From assembly GCA_026225235.1 (NCBI GenBank), contig JAMFSK010000126.1:1-64000 (forward strand): a stretch of DNA of 64,000 nt, given 5' to 3'. Below are positions 28,601 through 38,580 of the stretch, piece by piece. The number at the start of each line of letters is the position of its first letter. Position 1 is the first letter of the stretch. The notes below the pieces were generated by a model. It was not told the DNA's origin, searched no databases, and worked only from the letters and a program-made list of their open reading frames with translations. This DNA is from Burkholderiales bacterium. GTDB lineage: Bacteria > Pseudomonadota > Gammaproteobacteria > Burkholderiales > Burkholderiaceae. The position numbers and the translations under genes were made by a program.

Positions 28601-29105
28601 GGCTGCGTTGCAATGGCTCGCCACCGAAGTTGCAGATCTGATCGTAATGGACGTCTCAATGCCTTCGATGGACGGCTACGAGGCCAGTCAGCTGATCCGA
28701 AGCCATCAGCTGTCCGATGCCCCCATCCTGATTCTCTCGGCGAACGCATTTGCAGATGACCGGGAAAAGGGTGCGCTCGCAGGTTGCGACGATTATCTCG
28801 CCAAGCCACTTCATATTCCGCTGTTGCTCGACAAGCTCGCGGCCCTGCTCAAGCTCGAATGGGTCAAGGCCTCGAATGAACCGGAGCCCAAGCCGAGTCT
28901 TCCTGCGGAGCTGCGTCGACAGCTCCAGGCCTTGCTCTCAATGGGTTATGTGCAGGGCCTGGTCGAACGTCTCGATGAAGCCGGCCGCGACACCCCCCAC
29001 CTAGTCGATGCACTCGAGCCGTTGCGCACGCTCGCGCAACGTTTCCGCCTACCCGAACTTGCCCGGCTGCTCGAAGACACCCCTACGGAGCCCGATCATG
29101 CTTAG
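25686..29105 (+). CDS. NCS1-type permease fused to hybrid histidine kinase (transporter-like sensor)
   Basis: A 1139-residue protein. Residues about 40-500 form a complete NCS1 (nucleobase/allantoin/hydantoin) permease-like domain with about 12 hydrophobic helices. Residues about 515-555 are a cysteine cluster (CVIC, CSLCC, CNDSC). Two further helices lie near 583-603 and 628-650, then a coiled-coil linker. A HisKA domain has the phospho-acceptor His703 (SHELRTPLN), and the ATPase domain has DTGPGMP and GAGLGLTICRLL. A receiver domain carries Asp989 (MDVSMPSMDGY). A helical tail follows. All kinase motifs are intact. It is divergent from urtABCDE-fmdAB and overlaps its response regulator by 8 bases, so it probably senses an amide, ureide or nucleobase-like compound and controls that operon. 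Confidence 0.88.
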   Translation: MHQTETSQGNAANRPPAGAQVGTQRIVKIRRDYNSWVGDETLEDYALRFTPRTFRRWSEFRVANTALGAISFLALEAIGGTLVVNYGFTNAVWAILAVSALIFLTGLPISYYAARFGVDMDLLTRGAGFGYIGSTLTSLIYATFTFVFFALESAIMSLALQLYFHIPLPIAYIVSALVVIPIVTFGITLINRLQGWTQPLWIVLLVLPYAAVLWKEPHLLSQWSSFGGMAADGHNFNLLAFGAGCTVAFSLVVQIGEQVDFLRFLPPKTRANRVRWWAALLCAGPGWIVPGALKMLGGAFLAFLAIQHEIDPSRAIEPTQMYLVAYQYVFHSPEAALAAMTLFVIVSQMKINVTNAYAGSLAWSNFFARLTHSHPGRVVWLVFNVLIALLLVEMGVFAVISKVLALYSNVAIAWIGALVGDLVINKPLGYSPPYVEFKRAHLYDVNPVGVGAMLIASIVAALSHAGLFGDVAEALSPFIALLVAFVCAPLIAIATRGKYYLARDDRTLEAGAVLRCVICANEFEREDMAHCPAYAGAICSLCCSLDSRCNDSCKPDARMSVQLNQSVKALFPGLKLNAGAVRIARYTGVLAIVLGLLGGVLYLAWYQSANNLDDTATLARAALLRGYVTAFFALALVGCIGVWWLVLANESRKVTQEESERQTELLMQEIEAHRKTDAALQHASAAAESANRAKSRYVTGLSHELRTPLNSILGYAQLLLQDADDLVAPKRHALATIHRSGEHLLALVDGLLDVARIEAGKLQLNVTEVALPAFVTELSAMLAPQARDKGLQFELQTHGRVPEVVRADEKRVRQILINLIGNAIRFTATGSVQVRASYAWETATFEIVDTGPGMPSAELDRLFLPFERGAAAREHDHGAGLGLTICRLLTELMGGNLQVESEVGRGTRFIVKLFMPEVRAPLLLAGRSQQVKGYIGPSRTILVVDDLSDQRRIVTSALAPLGFQVVEAASGPAALQWLATEVADLIVMDVSMPSMDGYEASQLIRSHQLSDAPILILSANAFADDREKGALAGCDDYLAKPLHIPLLLDKLAALLKLEWVKASNEPEPKPSLPAELRRQLQALLSMGYVQGLVERLDEAGRDTPHLVDALEPLRTLAQRFRLPELARLLEDTPTEPDHA

Positions 29106-30177
29106 CCACGACGAATCGATTCGCGTACCGGCTGCGGCTTTGCCGGTGTTGCTGGACAACAAGCCAGTGATCCTGATCGTCGACGACACGCCCGACAATC
29201 TCGCCCTGCTCTCCGATACCTTGCAGGCCGCAGGCTATGCCGTACTGGTAGCGCTCGATGGTGAATCGGCACTGGAGCGGCTCAAGCTGATCACACCCGA
29301 TGCGGTACTGCTCGACGCGATGATGCCGGGCATGGATGGCTTTGCGACATGCAAGCTCATCAAGGCCGATATGCGCAACCGGCACCTGCCGATCATCTTC
29401 ATGACAGCGCTGGCGGATAGCGAGCATGTAGTGCAAGGCTTTCGTGTTGGGGGCGTCGACTATGTGACCAAGCCTGTGCGGCCGAGTGAGGTGGTTGCAC
29501 GTATTGCAGCGCACGTGCAGCGCTCGCAGGCTCAGCGGCAGGCCGATCTCGTCCTTGAGATGGGGATGAAGGCGGCGCTGATCGCGCGCAGTAATGGTGA
29601 CATCGCATGGCAAAGCGAGCTCGCTCGGCAACGGCTGTCGTTAATGTGGAACAGGTCTGCGGGAGCCACGACACAGGACTTCGGCGCGGCGAATGGCGAC
29701 GCTCAGGTCAAGGCCGAGGTTGCGGCTTCGGCTTCGGCAACCGGTGGGATCGACGGCAAGCAAGAGGGGACCGAGTCACCGGCTGGATCCACGCTCCCAC
29801 CTCTCTTACGCGATTGGCTCGCGCGCTGGATCGATAGTGGGGCCGACCCACAACTGAGCTTCGATTCCGTCCAGGATGGCGTACGACGCGTAGCGCGCGT
29901 ACTGGGTCGTGCCACGAGGGGCGACTGGGTCATCCTGCTGGAAGAGTTCGACGATGCTGCACAGACCATCGACCTTGCGAGCCGCTTCGGCTTGACGGCA
30001 CGTGAAGCCGAGGTCTTGCTATGGCTCTCGCGAGGCAAAACCAATCGCGACATCAGCGACATCATCGGCATGGCGCCGCGGACCGTGAACAAACACCTTG
30101 AACATGTCTTCGCCAAGCTCAACGTCGAAACCCGTGCTGCGGCAACGGCAATCGCAGTGCAGGCGAGTTCGAGGTAG
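29098..30177 (+). CDS. response regulator, REC-linker-LuxR DNA-binding protein
   Basis: A 359-residue protein. The receiver domain (about residues 22-140) has the acidic pair in LIVDDTPDN, the phospho-acceptor Asp73 (LLDAMMPGMDG) and the conserved Lys in YVTKPVRP. A linker of about 150 residues follows. A LuxR/NarL-type helix-turn-helix (FGLTAREAEVLLWLSRGKTN, then MAPRTVNKHLEHVFAKLNV) lies at about 295-352. The ATG at 29098 sits inside the kinase gene's end, so the two proteins are probably co-translated partners. Likely targets are the palindromes in 25354-25685. The long linker is Ala/Gly/Ser-rich and poorly conserved in its middle. Confidence 0.9.
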   Translation: MLSHDESIRVPAAALPVLLDNKPVILIVDDTPDNLALLSDTLQAAGYAVLVALDGESALERLKLITPDAVLLDAMMPGMDGFATCKLIKADMRNRHLPIIFMTALADSEHVVQGFRVGGVDYVTKPVRPSEVVARIAAHVQRSQAQRQADLVLEMGMKAALIARSNGDIAWQSELARQRLSLMWNRSAGATTQDFGAANGDAQVKAEVAASASATGGIDGKQEGTESPAGSTLPPLLRDWLARWIDSGADPQLSFDSVQDGVRRVARVLGRATRGDWVILLEEFDDAAQTIDLASRFGLTAREAEVLLWLSRGKTNRDISDIIGMAPRTVNKHLEHVFAKLNVETRAAATAIAVQASSR

Positions 30178-30200
30178 CCGGGGCCGCTTTGCCTATCTCT

Positions 30201-30233
30201 TCGAGGTCAGGCGCATTCAAAGCCCGACCTCGA
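30201..30233. terminator. hairpin between convergent genes
   Basis: Twelve-base arms TCGAGGTCAGGC (30201-30212) and GCCCGACCTCGA (30222-30233) pair with one mismatch around a nine-base loop, between the response regulator and the convergent leuA. There is no T-run, so termination is possible but unproven. Confidence 0.35.
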
Positions 30234-30244
30234 CGATCGGCCGC

Positions 30245-31786
30245 TTACAACTGCGGGTTCAACTTTTCCGTCTTCGATTGCAAGCGATTCAGCGCGGCGA
30301 TATAGGCCTTGGCCGAGGCAGCAACGATATCCGGGTCGGTGCCCACGCCGTTGACGATACGGCCGCTCCGGGACAGACGCACCGTCACTTCGCCCTGGGC
30401 CTGCGTCCCGTTCGTGATTGCATTGACCGAATACAGAATCAGCTCTGCGCCGCTTGAAACCTTGCTCTCGATCGCGTTGAGCGTGGCATCGACCGGCCCA
30501 TTGCCGTCGCAGTCGCCCGTGACTTCCTTGCCCTCAACCGAGAACACGACCTTCGCATGCGGACGTTCACCCGTCTCCGAGCGTTGTGACAAGGACACAA
30601 AACGGAAGTACTCGTGCTCATGCGCCGCTGCGGCTTCGTCGGAGACGATCGACAAGATGTCTTCGTCATAGATCTCAGCCTTCTTGTCGGCGAGATCCTT
30701 GAAGCGGACAAACGCCGCGTTCACATCCGCTTCGCTTTCGAGCGCGACACCCAGTTCCTGCAAACGCTGCTTGAATGCGTTGCGGCCCGAGAGCTTGCCG
30801 AGCACGATCTTGTTGGTGGCCCAGCCCACGTCTTCCGCACGCATGATTTCGTAGGTATCGCGCGCCTTGAGCACGCCATCCTGGTGGATGCCCGATGCAT
30901 GCGCGAACGCATTCGCACCGACCACCGCCTTGTTCGGCTGAACCACGAAGCCGGTGACCTGCGACACCATCTTCGACGCAGGCACGATCTGCGTGGTGTC
31001 GATGCCCATTTCAAGACCGAAGTAATCCTTGCGCGTCTTGACGGCCATCACGATCTCTTCGAGCGACGTGTTGCCCGCCCGCTCGCCAAGACCATTGATC
31101 GTGCACTCGACCTGCCGCGCGCCACCGATCTGCACGCCGGCCAGCGAGTTCGCCACCGCCATGCCGAGGTCGTTGTGGCAATGCACGGACCACACTGCCT
31201 TGTCGGAGTTGGGCACGCGTTCGCGCAAGGTCTTGACGAGCTGACCGTAAAGCTCCGGCACCGCATAACCCACGGTGTCGGCGATATTGATCGTCGTCGC
31301 GCCTTCCGCGATCACGGCTTCGAGCACACGGCACAGAAAGTCGATATCCGAACGGCTGCCGTCTTCCGGCGAGAACTCGACGTTGTCCGTGAACTTGCGG
31401 GCGAAGCGCACCGAGCTGCGGGCTTGCTCGAACACCTGATCGGGCGTCATCCGCAACTTCTTTTCCATATGCAGCGGCGACGTCGCGATAAAGGTATGGA
31501 TCCGCTTGTTGTCGGAACCCGCCAGCGCGTCGGCAGCGCGCTGGATGTCCTTGTCGTTGGCACGCGCCAGCGAGCACACGGTGCTGTCGCGCACGATCGC
31601 AGCAATCGCGCGGATCGCTTCGAAATCGCCATTGGAGCTTGCCGCGAAACCGGCTTCGATCACATCGACCTTGAGCCGCTCGAGCTGCTTCGCGATGCGG
31701 ATTTTTTCATCCTTCGTCATCGAGGCGCCGGGCGATTGTTCGCCGTCACGGAGCGTCGTGTCGAAAATAAACAGTTTTTCTGCCAT
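30245..31786 (-). CDS. leuA: 2-isopropylmalate synthase
   Basis: Condenses 2-oxoisovalerate and acetyl-CoA in the first committed step of leucine synthesis. The 513-residue protein has the DRE-TIM motif [14 protein letters not shown] near the N-terminus and the metal-binding [16 protein letters not shown] block. A C-terminal regulatory LeuA dimer domain (about 390-513), which mediates leucine feedback, is also present. It is the last gene of the ilvI-ilvH-ilvC-psd-pssA-leuA cluster, 58 bases after pssA, linking supply of 2-oxoisovalerate to leucine production. Confidence 0.96.
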   Translation of the reverse strand: MAEKLFIFDTTLRDGEQSPGASMTKDEKIRIAKQLERLKVDVIEAGFAASSNGDFEAIRAIAAIVRDSTVCSLARANDKDIQRAADALAGSDNKRIHTFIATSPLHMEKKLRMTPDQVFEQARSSVRFARKFTDNVEFSPEDGSRSDIDFLCRVLEAVIAEGATTINIADTVGYAVPELYGQLVKTLRERVPNSDKAVWSVHCHNDLGMAVANSLAGVQIGGARQVECTINGLGERAGNTSLEEIVMAVKTRKDYFGLEMGIDTTQIVPASKMVSQVTGFVVQPNKAVVGANAFAHASGIHQDGVLKARDTYEIMRAEDVGWATNKIVLGKLSGRNAFKQRLQELGVALESEADVNAAFVRFKDLADKKAEIYDEDILSIVSDEAAAAHEHEYFRFVSLSQRSETGERPHAKVVFSVEGKEVTGDCDGNGPVDATLNAIESKVSSGAELILYSVNAITNGTQAQGEVTVRLSRSGRIVNGVGTDPDIVAASAKAYIAALNRLQSKTEKLNPQL

Positions 31787-31844
31787 GGTGGGGATCCTCG
31801 GTGCTGCTTTATAAGAATAGATCAGGCGCTACAAGCGCCCACAA

Positions 31845-32717
31845 TCAACGATCGGTCGCCGTGCGCGCGGGATTCTGGCGCCCGCGCAACAACTGGTAGC
31901 CCCAGTAGACGTAGCCCGAGAGCCCGTAGAGCACGAACAAACCGAACAACACGATCGGCGGGTCGGACGACACCGCGACAAACGCGACGACCACCAGCAG
32001 GATCACGCCGAACGGCACGCGATGCCGGACATTGAAGGCCTTGCCACTATAGAACGGTGCGTTCGAGACCATCGTCACGCCGGCATAGATCGTCAGGACA
32101 AATGCAACCCAAGGCAGCCACGTCAGATTGACTGGCACCCGGTTATCGGTTGCCAGCCACACAAAGCCGGCGATCAGCGCAGCCGAGGCCGGGCTCGGCA
32201 GGCCTTGGAAGAAACGTTTGTCGACGACGCCGATATTCGCGTTGAAGCGCGCCAGCCGCAATGCTGCACCCGCGCAATAAACAAAGGCCGCCAGCCAGCC
32301 CCAGCGGCCAAGGTCGCGCAGGATCCATTCATAGATCACGAGCGCCGGAGCAATACCGAAGGAGACCATGTCGGACAGGCTGTCGTACTGCTCGCCGAAT
32401 GCGCTTTGCGTGTGCGTCATGCGGGCCACGCGCCCATCCATGCCATCGAGCACCATGGCCACGAAGATCGCGATCGCAGCGATCTCGAAGCGCACGTTCA
32501 TCGCCTGGACCACGGCGTAGAAACCGCAAAACAGCGCCGCCGTCGTGAACGCGTTCGGCAGCAAATAGATGCCACGCCGGCGCAGGAACTGCTGACGCTT
32601 GTCGCGCAGGCTCTCGTACTTCGACGAATCGGCGGCCACCGCCGACTGATTGCGGCGGAACGGCCGGGGCACGTGGGATGCGGACTTCGGACGCTGGCGG
32701 CGTTTCATGGCAGACAT
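31845..32717 (-). CDS. pssA: CDP-diacylglycerol-serine O-phosphatidyltransferase
   Basis: Membrane enzyme making phosphatidylserine from CDP-diacylglycerol and serine. The 290-residue protein carries the CDP-alcohol phosphotransferase signature DGMDGRVARMTHTQSAFGEQ followed by YDSLSD, which supplies the four metal-binding aspartates. It has about eight helices and a basic N-terminal extension of about 45 residues. It is the type II (integral membrane) form and sits just downstream of psd, whose product decarboxylates phosphatidylserine. Confidence 0.95.
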   Translation of the reverse strand: MSAMKRRQRPKSASHVPRPFRRNQSAVAADSSKYESLRDKRQQFLRRRGIYLLPNAFTTAALFCGFYAVVQAMNVRFEIAAIAIFVAMVLDGMDGRVARMTHTQSAFGEQYDSLSDMVSFGIAPALVIYEWILRDLGRWGWLAAFVYCAGAALRLARFNANIGVVDKRFFQGLPSPASAALIAGFVWLATDNRVPVNLTWLPWVAFVLTIYAGVTMVSNAPFYSGKAFNVRHRVPFGVILLVVVAFVAVSSDPPIVLFGLFVLYGLSGYVYWGYQLLRGRQNPARTATDR

Positions 32718-32753
32718 CGGGTTCTCCGGATCAGCGTGACGATGTGAACGCGT

Positions 32754-33404
32754 TCACACGCGCTCGACGAGTTCAGCGAGCACGGTCGACGATGCATACA
32801 CCTTTTCGCCGATCGAAACGCGCGGGCGGCTGCCCAGCGGCAGATACACGTCGACGCGCGAGCCGAAGCGGATAAACCCGTAGCGCTGGCCGCGCGTCAG
32901 CGGCTCGCCTACGCGCACATAGCAAAGAATGCGCCGCGCGACGAGGCCGGCGACCTGCACCGCGGTCACGGTATGGCCGGAGGCCGTGGCGATCACGAGC
33001 GCATTGCGTTCGTTCTCAAGCGAAGCCTTGTCGAGCGCGGCGTTCAGGAAGGAACCGGGGAAATAGTCGGCTTTCAGGATGGCGCCGTCCACGGGCGAGC
33101 GCTGCGAGTGGACATTGAATACATTCATGAACACGCTGATCTTCAGCGCGTCACGATCGGCGTGGGGGTCACGGCTGGTCTCGACCGCCACCACGCGGCC
33201 GTCGGCCGGGCACAGGACGGCGTTGGCCTGGGTCGGGATCGGGCGCGGCGGGTCGCGGAAGAACTGGAGCACGAAGATCGTGATCAGCCAGAACGGCACC
33301 GACCAGCCGAACCCGGCAAGGGCCATGATCAAAAGCGCCACGACGGCAGCGATTGCAATAAAAGGCCAGCCTTCGCGGGCGATGATCGGATGCGGATAAT
33401 TCAT
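32754..33404 (-). CDS. psd: phosphatidylserine decarboxylase proenzyme
   Basis: Converts phosphatidylserine to phosphatidylethanolamine. The start at 33404 ([20 protein letters not shown]) gives 216 residues, the length of the short bacterial Psd form; 24 upstream in-frame codons overlap a terminator and are not conserved. The N-terminus has one or two membrane helices. The autocleavage site is visible as LGSR (Gly-Ser) in [17 protein letters not shown], where the serine becomes the pyruvoyl group. It lies 36 bases before pssA. Confidence 0.95.
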   Translation of the reverse strand: MNYPHPIIAREGWPFIAIAAVVALLIMALAGFGWSVPFWLITIFVLQFFRDPPRPIPTQANAVLCPADGRVVAVETSRDPHADRDALKISVFMNVFNVHSQRSPVDGAILKADYFPGSFLNAALDKASLENERNALVIATASGHTVTAVQVAGLVARRILCYVRVGEPLTRGQRYGFIRFGSRVDVYLPLGSRPRVSIGEKVYASSTVLAELVERV

Positions 33405-33439
33405 GAATTCGTCGGTCGAACGGAAACCGCTAGGATAGC

Positions 33440-33473
33440 AAAAGCCGCCCGGTGCTCGACGCATCCGGGCGGC
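33440..33473 (-). terminator. Rho-independent terminator between ilvC and psd
   Basis: Arms GCCGCCCGG (33444-33452 and complement 33465-33473) with a 12-base loop are followed on the minus strand by TTTTGC. It would limit read-through from ilvC into psd. Confidence 0.65.
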
Positions 33474-33538
33474 CAAATGTTTGCAGACTCTGACTTCACC
33501 CGGCTGCGCATGCGCCGCGAGGGTGAAACCCGTCGGCT

Positions 33539-33564
33539 AAAACGGGCGCTGCCCTGCCCGTTTT
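33539..33564 (-). terminator. hairpin directly downstream of ilvC
   Basis: Arms AAAACGGGC / GCCCGTTTT (33539-33547 and 33556-33564) lie 10 bases after the ilvC stop, with TTTT at the 3' side on the minus strand. Together with the second hairpin at 33440-33473 it makes a tandem terminator. Confidence 0.6.
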
Positions 33565-33574
33565 CGGGCTGCTT

Positions 33575-35175
<1,601 letters not shown>

Positions 35176-35397
35176 GATGTGCGCTTCTTCGTTTCTTGAT
35201 GTTCCATAAACCGGGACACGCCCGCCGCCCGGCTGCCGTGCCATTCACCCGCTGCGCGCAGACCCGCACTTTGTGAGTGCGGCGCCACGAGAGGCCGATG
35301 GCACACCAGGAATCGCACAGCAGACCGGGCCGGGCCGCCGGACACACAAGGTATCCAGGCAGGCGCGGTGGCCGCCGCGCGAAATGTCAGCGAACGC

Positions 35398-37173
35398 CTA
35401 TAGATCCTCCGAACCAAGCAGCATCTCTGAGATGCCCTTGCCGGCCTGGACCATGGGCCAGACGTTCTCGGTCGGATCGGTCTGGAAATCGAGGAAAACG
35501 GTGCGATCCTTCAGTCTCAGGGCTTCGCGCAGCGCAGGCTCGACATCGACGGTCTTCTCGACGCGAATGCCGACGTGCCCAAAGGCCTCGGCCAGCTTCA
35601 CGAAGTCCGGCAGCGCATCCATATACGAGTGCGAATAGCGCTTGTTGTATTCGAGCTGCTGCCACTGGCGAACCATGCCCAGATAGCGGTTGTTGAGCGA
35701 GACGATCTTGATCGGCGTGTTGTACTGCTTGCACGTCGACAGCTCCTGGATGCACATCTGGATCGAGCCTTCGCCCGTGATGCACACCACTTCCTCGTCC
35801 GGATGCGCCATCTTGACGCCCATCGCCGCCGGCAGGCCGAAGCCCATGGTGCCGAGGCCGCCCGAGTTGATCCAGCGACGCGGTTTGTCGAACGGGTAGT
35901 ACTGCGCGGCCCACATCTGGTGCTGGCCGACGTCCGAGCAGACAAACGCGTTGCCGCCGGTCAGCTCATGGAGCTTCTCGACCACGTATTGGGGCTTGAT
36001 GATCTCGCTTTCGCGGTCGAACTTCAGGCAGTCGATCGAACGCCACTTTTCAATCTGCTCCCACCATTCGGCCAGACCCTTGCGGTCGGGGCCGTGCGGC
36101 GCGGTTTGCAGTTGCTCGATCAGTTCCTTGAGCACTTCCTTGACGTCGCCCACGATCGGAATGTCGACCTTCACGCGCTTGGAAATCGACGACGGGTCGA
36201 TATCGACGTGAATGATCTTGCGCGGCGATGAGGCAAAGTGTTCGGGGTTACCGATCACGCGGTCGTCAAAGCGCGCGCCGATCGCGAGCAGCACATCGGA
36301 GTGCTGCATCGCCATATTGGCTTCGTACGTGCCGTGCATGCCCAGCATGCCGAGGAACTTGCTGTCGCTCGCGCGATAGCCGCCGAGACCCATCAGGGTG
36401 CTCGTGACCGGGAAGCCCAGCAGGTCGGCGAACTGATTCAGTTCACGCGAGGCGTCCGCGAGGATGATCCCGCCGCCGGTATAGATATACGGGCGCTTGG
36501 CTGACAGCAGCAGCCCGACCGCCTTGCGGATCTGACCGGAGTGGCCTTTGGTGATCGGATTGTACGAACGCAGCGAGACGCTCTTCGGATAGTCGAACTT
36601 GCACGGCATCTTCGACACGTCTTTCGGAATGTCGATCAATACCGGCCCGGGGCGACCCGTGCGTGCGATGTAGAAGGCCTTCTTGACGGTTGCAGCAAGC
36701 TCGCGGACATCCTTCACCAGGAAGTTATGCTTCACGCAGGGCCGGGTGATCCCGACCGTGTCGCATTCCTGAAAGGCATCCTGACCAATCGCCGCAGTCG
36801 GAACCTGACCGCTGATCACGACCAGCGGAATCGAGTCCATATAGGCGGTGGCGATCCCGGTGACCGCATTGGTCACACCGGGGCCGGAGGTCACCAGGCA
36901 CACGCCGACCTTGCCGGTCGAACGCGCATAGGCATCGGCCGCATGCACGGCAGCCTGCTCGTGACGCACCAGAATGTGGTGGATCTTGTCCTGCTTGTAC
37001 AACTCGTCGTAAATGTAGAGAACCGAGCCGCCGGGATAGCCCCAAATAAACTCGACTTGCTCTTCGGCAAGCGATTTCATCAGGACGGTTGCGCCAATCG
37101 ACTCACCGGCGTGTTCAACCGGGTCATGGGCAAGGCTTTCCGACGTGGAGAATTCCGCGCTGGGCATATTCAT
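35398..37173 (-). CDS. ilvI: acetolactate synthase large (catalytic) subunit
   Basis: ThDP- and FAD-dependent enzyme for the first common step of branched-chain amino acid synthesis. The 591-residue protein has three domains: an N-terminal ThDP domain with the catalytic Glu in VRHEQAAVHAADAYAR, a central FAD-binding domain, and the C-terminal ThDP-binding motif GEGSIQMCIQELSTCKQYN. The last contains GEG...N, a variant of GDG...N. It is the first gene of the ilvIHC cluster; its promoter should lie in 37174-37552. Confidence 0.95.
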   Translation of the reverse strand: MNMPSAEFSTSESLAHDPVEHAGESIGATVLMKSLAEEQVEFIWGYPGGSVLYIYDELYKQDKIHHILVRHEQAAVHAADAYARSTGKVGVCLVTSGPGVTNAVTGIATAYMDSIPLVVISGQVPTAAIGQDAFQECDTVGITRPCVKHNFLVKDVRELAATVKKAFYIARTGRPGPVLIDIPKDVSKMPCKFDYPKSVSLRSYNPITKGHSGQIRKAVGLLLSAKRPYIYTGGGIILADASRELNQFADLLGFPVTSTLMGLGGYRASDSKFLGMLGMHGTYEANMAMQHSDVLLAIGARFDDRVIGNPEHFASSPRKIIHVDIDPSSISKRVKVDIPIVGDVKEVLKELIEQLQTAPHGPDRKGLAEWWEQIEKWRSIDCLKFDRESEIIKPQYVVEKLHELTGGNAFVCSDVGQHQMWAAQYYPFDKPRRWINSGGLGTMGFGLPAAMGVKMAHPDEEVVCITGEGSIQMCIQELSTCKQYNTPIKIVSLNNRYLGMVRQWQQLEYNKRYSHSYMDALPDFVKLAEAFGHVGIRVEKTVDVEPALREALRLKDRTVFLDFQTDPTENVWPMVQAGKGISEMLLGSEDL

Positions 37174-37552
37174 TCATTCACCTTTCAAATTTTCGGCAAA
37201 AAATTGATCGGGTGCTCTCCCCTCGCACTTGTGGCACGGGATCAAGCTGCGCGTCCAACTGGCAGGCGAGCCTCGTAAGCTCACCCTCTGTAGACAGGTA
37301 CGTATGATTTCGAACCAGGGAGCCTACCTGCTCGACCACGAAACGGTCAAGAAAAAACGGTACGGAAGATACGTGTTGTCGCGGGGGCGCCGTACCGTGG
37401 GCAAGTTTTTCCGCATGGTACTTGCAGATCGTCTGCAATCTAATTACGGCCCAATCCCCAATTGACGCCCTTTTTTTGCTAGCATTCGCGGGTTTTTCTC
37501 CACTCATATTACGGACGATTTCCGGGCAGACCGCACGGTCGCCCTACCCCGG
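37174..37552. other. divergent promoter region of ilvI and the sigma-factor gene
   Basis: These 379 bases carry no convincing gene. They include the dyad TTGCAGA-TCG-TCTGCAA (37422-37438), a T-N11-A pattern of the sort bound by LysR-type regulators. I looked for a leader peptide rich in Leu, Ile or Val codons before ilvI and did not find one. Core promoter boxes could not be fixed on either strand. Confidence 0.4.
37422..37438. promoter_or_regulatory. dyad element upstream of ilvI
   Basis: TTGCAGA-TCG-TCTGCAA, perfect seven-base arms with a three-base centre, located about 250 bases upstream of ilvI and 115 bases upstream of the sigma-factor gene. It could serve either gene. Only the symmetry is seen; the binding protein is unknown. 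Confidence 0.3.
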
Positions 37553-38119
37553 ATGGCATCAGACAAGGAACTGGCCGACTTTCTGGCGAGCGTTGAACGC
37601 AGGGCGTTCAAGCACACCGCGTTTGCGGTGCGCGACGACGATGCCGCGCTCGATATCGTGCAGGATGCGATGATCAAGCTCGCCGAAAAGTACGGCGACA
37701 AACCGGCTGCCGAACTGCCGATGCTGTTTCAGCGCATCCTGCAGAATTGCCAGCACGACTATTTTCGGCGTCTCAAAGTACGCAATACGTGGATCAGCCT
37801 ATTTTCTTCATTCGGTAATAATAGTGAAGATGACGACTTTGATCCGCTCGAAACCCTTGCCACCCATGAAGGGTCTATCGATCGGCACAGCGCCGAGAAC
37901 GAAGTAGAACGCGCTCAGGTGCTGCAGAGTATCGACGACGAAATCCAGAAGCTCCCGACACGTCAACGCGAGGCCTTTCTGATGCGTTACTGGGAGGATA
38001 TGGATGTCGCCGAGACTGCTGCCGCAATGGGGTGCTCCGAGGGCAGTGTCAAGACGCACTGTTCACGAGCCACACACACGCTGGCCCAGGCTCTCAAGGC
38101 AAAAGGGATCACGTTATGA
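37553..38119 (+). CDS. RNA polymerase sigma factor, ECF type
   Basis: A 188-residue sigma-70 family protein with region 2 (VRDDDAALDIVQDAMIKLAEKY, then LPMLFQRILQNCQHDYFRR) and region 4 (LPTRQREAFLMRYWEDMDVAETAAAMGCSEGSVKTHCSRA). They are separated by an acidic linker (NNSEDDDFDPLE). The layout is that of small ECF sigma factors. The next gene overlaps by four bases and encodes a single-span membrane protein (DUF3619), which may be its anti-sigma factor by position. No autoregulated promoter motif could be recognised upstream. Confidence 0.9.
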   Translation: MASDKELADFLASVERRAFKHTAFAVRDDDAALDIVQDAMIKLAEKYGDKPAAELPMLFQRILQNCQHDYFRRLKVRNTWISLFSSFGNNSEDDDFDPLETLATHEGSIDRHSAENEVERAQVLQSIDDEIQKLPTRQREAFLMRYWEDMDVAETAAAMGCSEGSVKTHCSRATHTLAQALKAKGITL

Positions 38120-38541
38120 GCTCCACTCTCGAAACCAGTGAAATTGAATTCGCGCACGCGGTACGCCGTGCGCTCGACGAAAGCGTAGCCGAGCTGCCGG
38201 CGTCGGCGCTCGATCGCCTCGCGGCGGCCCGTGCCGCGGCGCTGGCGCGCAAGAAACCCGAACCGATCGAAGCGCCGGTGTTCGTTCCGGCGCTCGCGGG
38301 CGCGGGGGGTGTATTTAATGTTGCAGCGCCGCAAAGCACAGGTCGTCGACCGCTGCGCGGCCTGTCGCTCGTGTTGCCGCTGGTGGCCCTGGTGATTGCG
38401 CTGATTGGCGTGACGTCCTGGGAAGATCAGCGCCGCATCGACGAAAACGCTGACATCGACGCAGCCATGCTGAGCGAAGACTTGCCGCTGTCGGCCTACC
38501 TCGACCACGGCTTTCACGCTTACCTTTCTCACGCGCGATAA
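38116..38541 (+). CDS. DUF3619 family single-span membrane protein, candidate anti-sigma factor
   Basis: The start at 38116 (MSSTLETSEIEFAHAVRRAL) overlaps the sigma-factor stop (ATGA). The 141-residue protein has an N-terminal soluble part of about 90 residues, one hydrophobic helix (RGLSLVLPLVALVIALIGVTSW, about 85-106) and a short C-terminal part of about 35 residues that should be periplasmic. No known anti-sigma fold is recognised. The role is inferred only from the overlap and topology. Confidence 0.8.
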   Translation: MSSTLETSEIEFAHAVRRALDESVAELPASALDRLAAARAAALARKKPEPIEAPVFVPALAGAGGVFNVAAPQSTGRRPLRGLSLVLPLVALVIALIGVTSWEDQRRIDENADIDAAMLSEDLPLSAYLDHGFHAYLSHAR

Positions 38542-38580
38542 GCGTCGGTCGCTCGACGCAACTTATAACCGGGACATGCG

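Noticed and set aside
37178..37507. 109-codon minus-strand frame ending just before ilvI, as an attenuator leader
   Set aside because: No run of Leu, Ile or Val codons, no following terminator-antiterminator pair, and no start signal.
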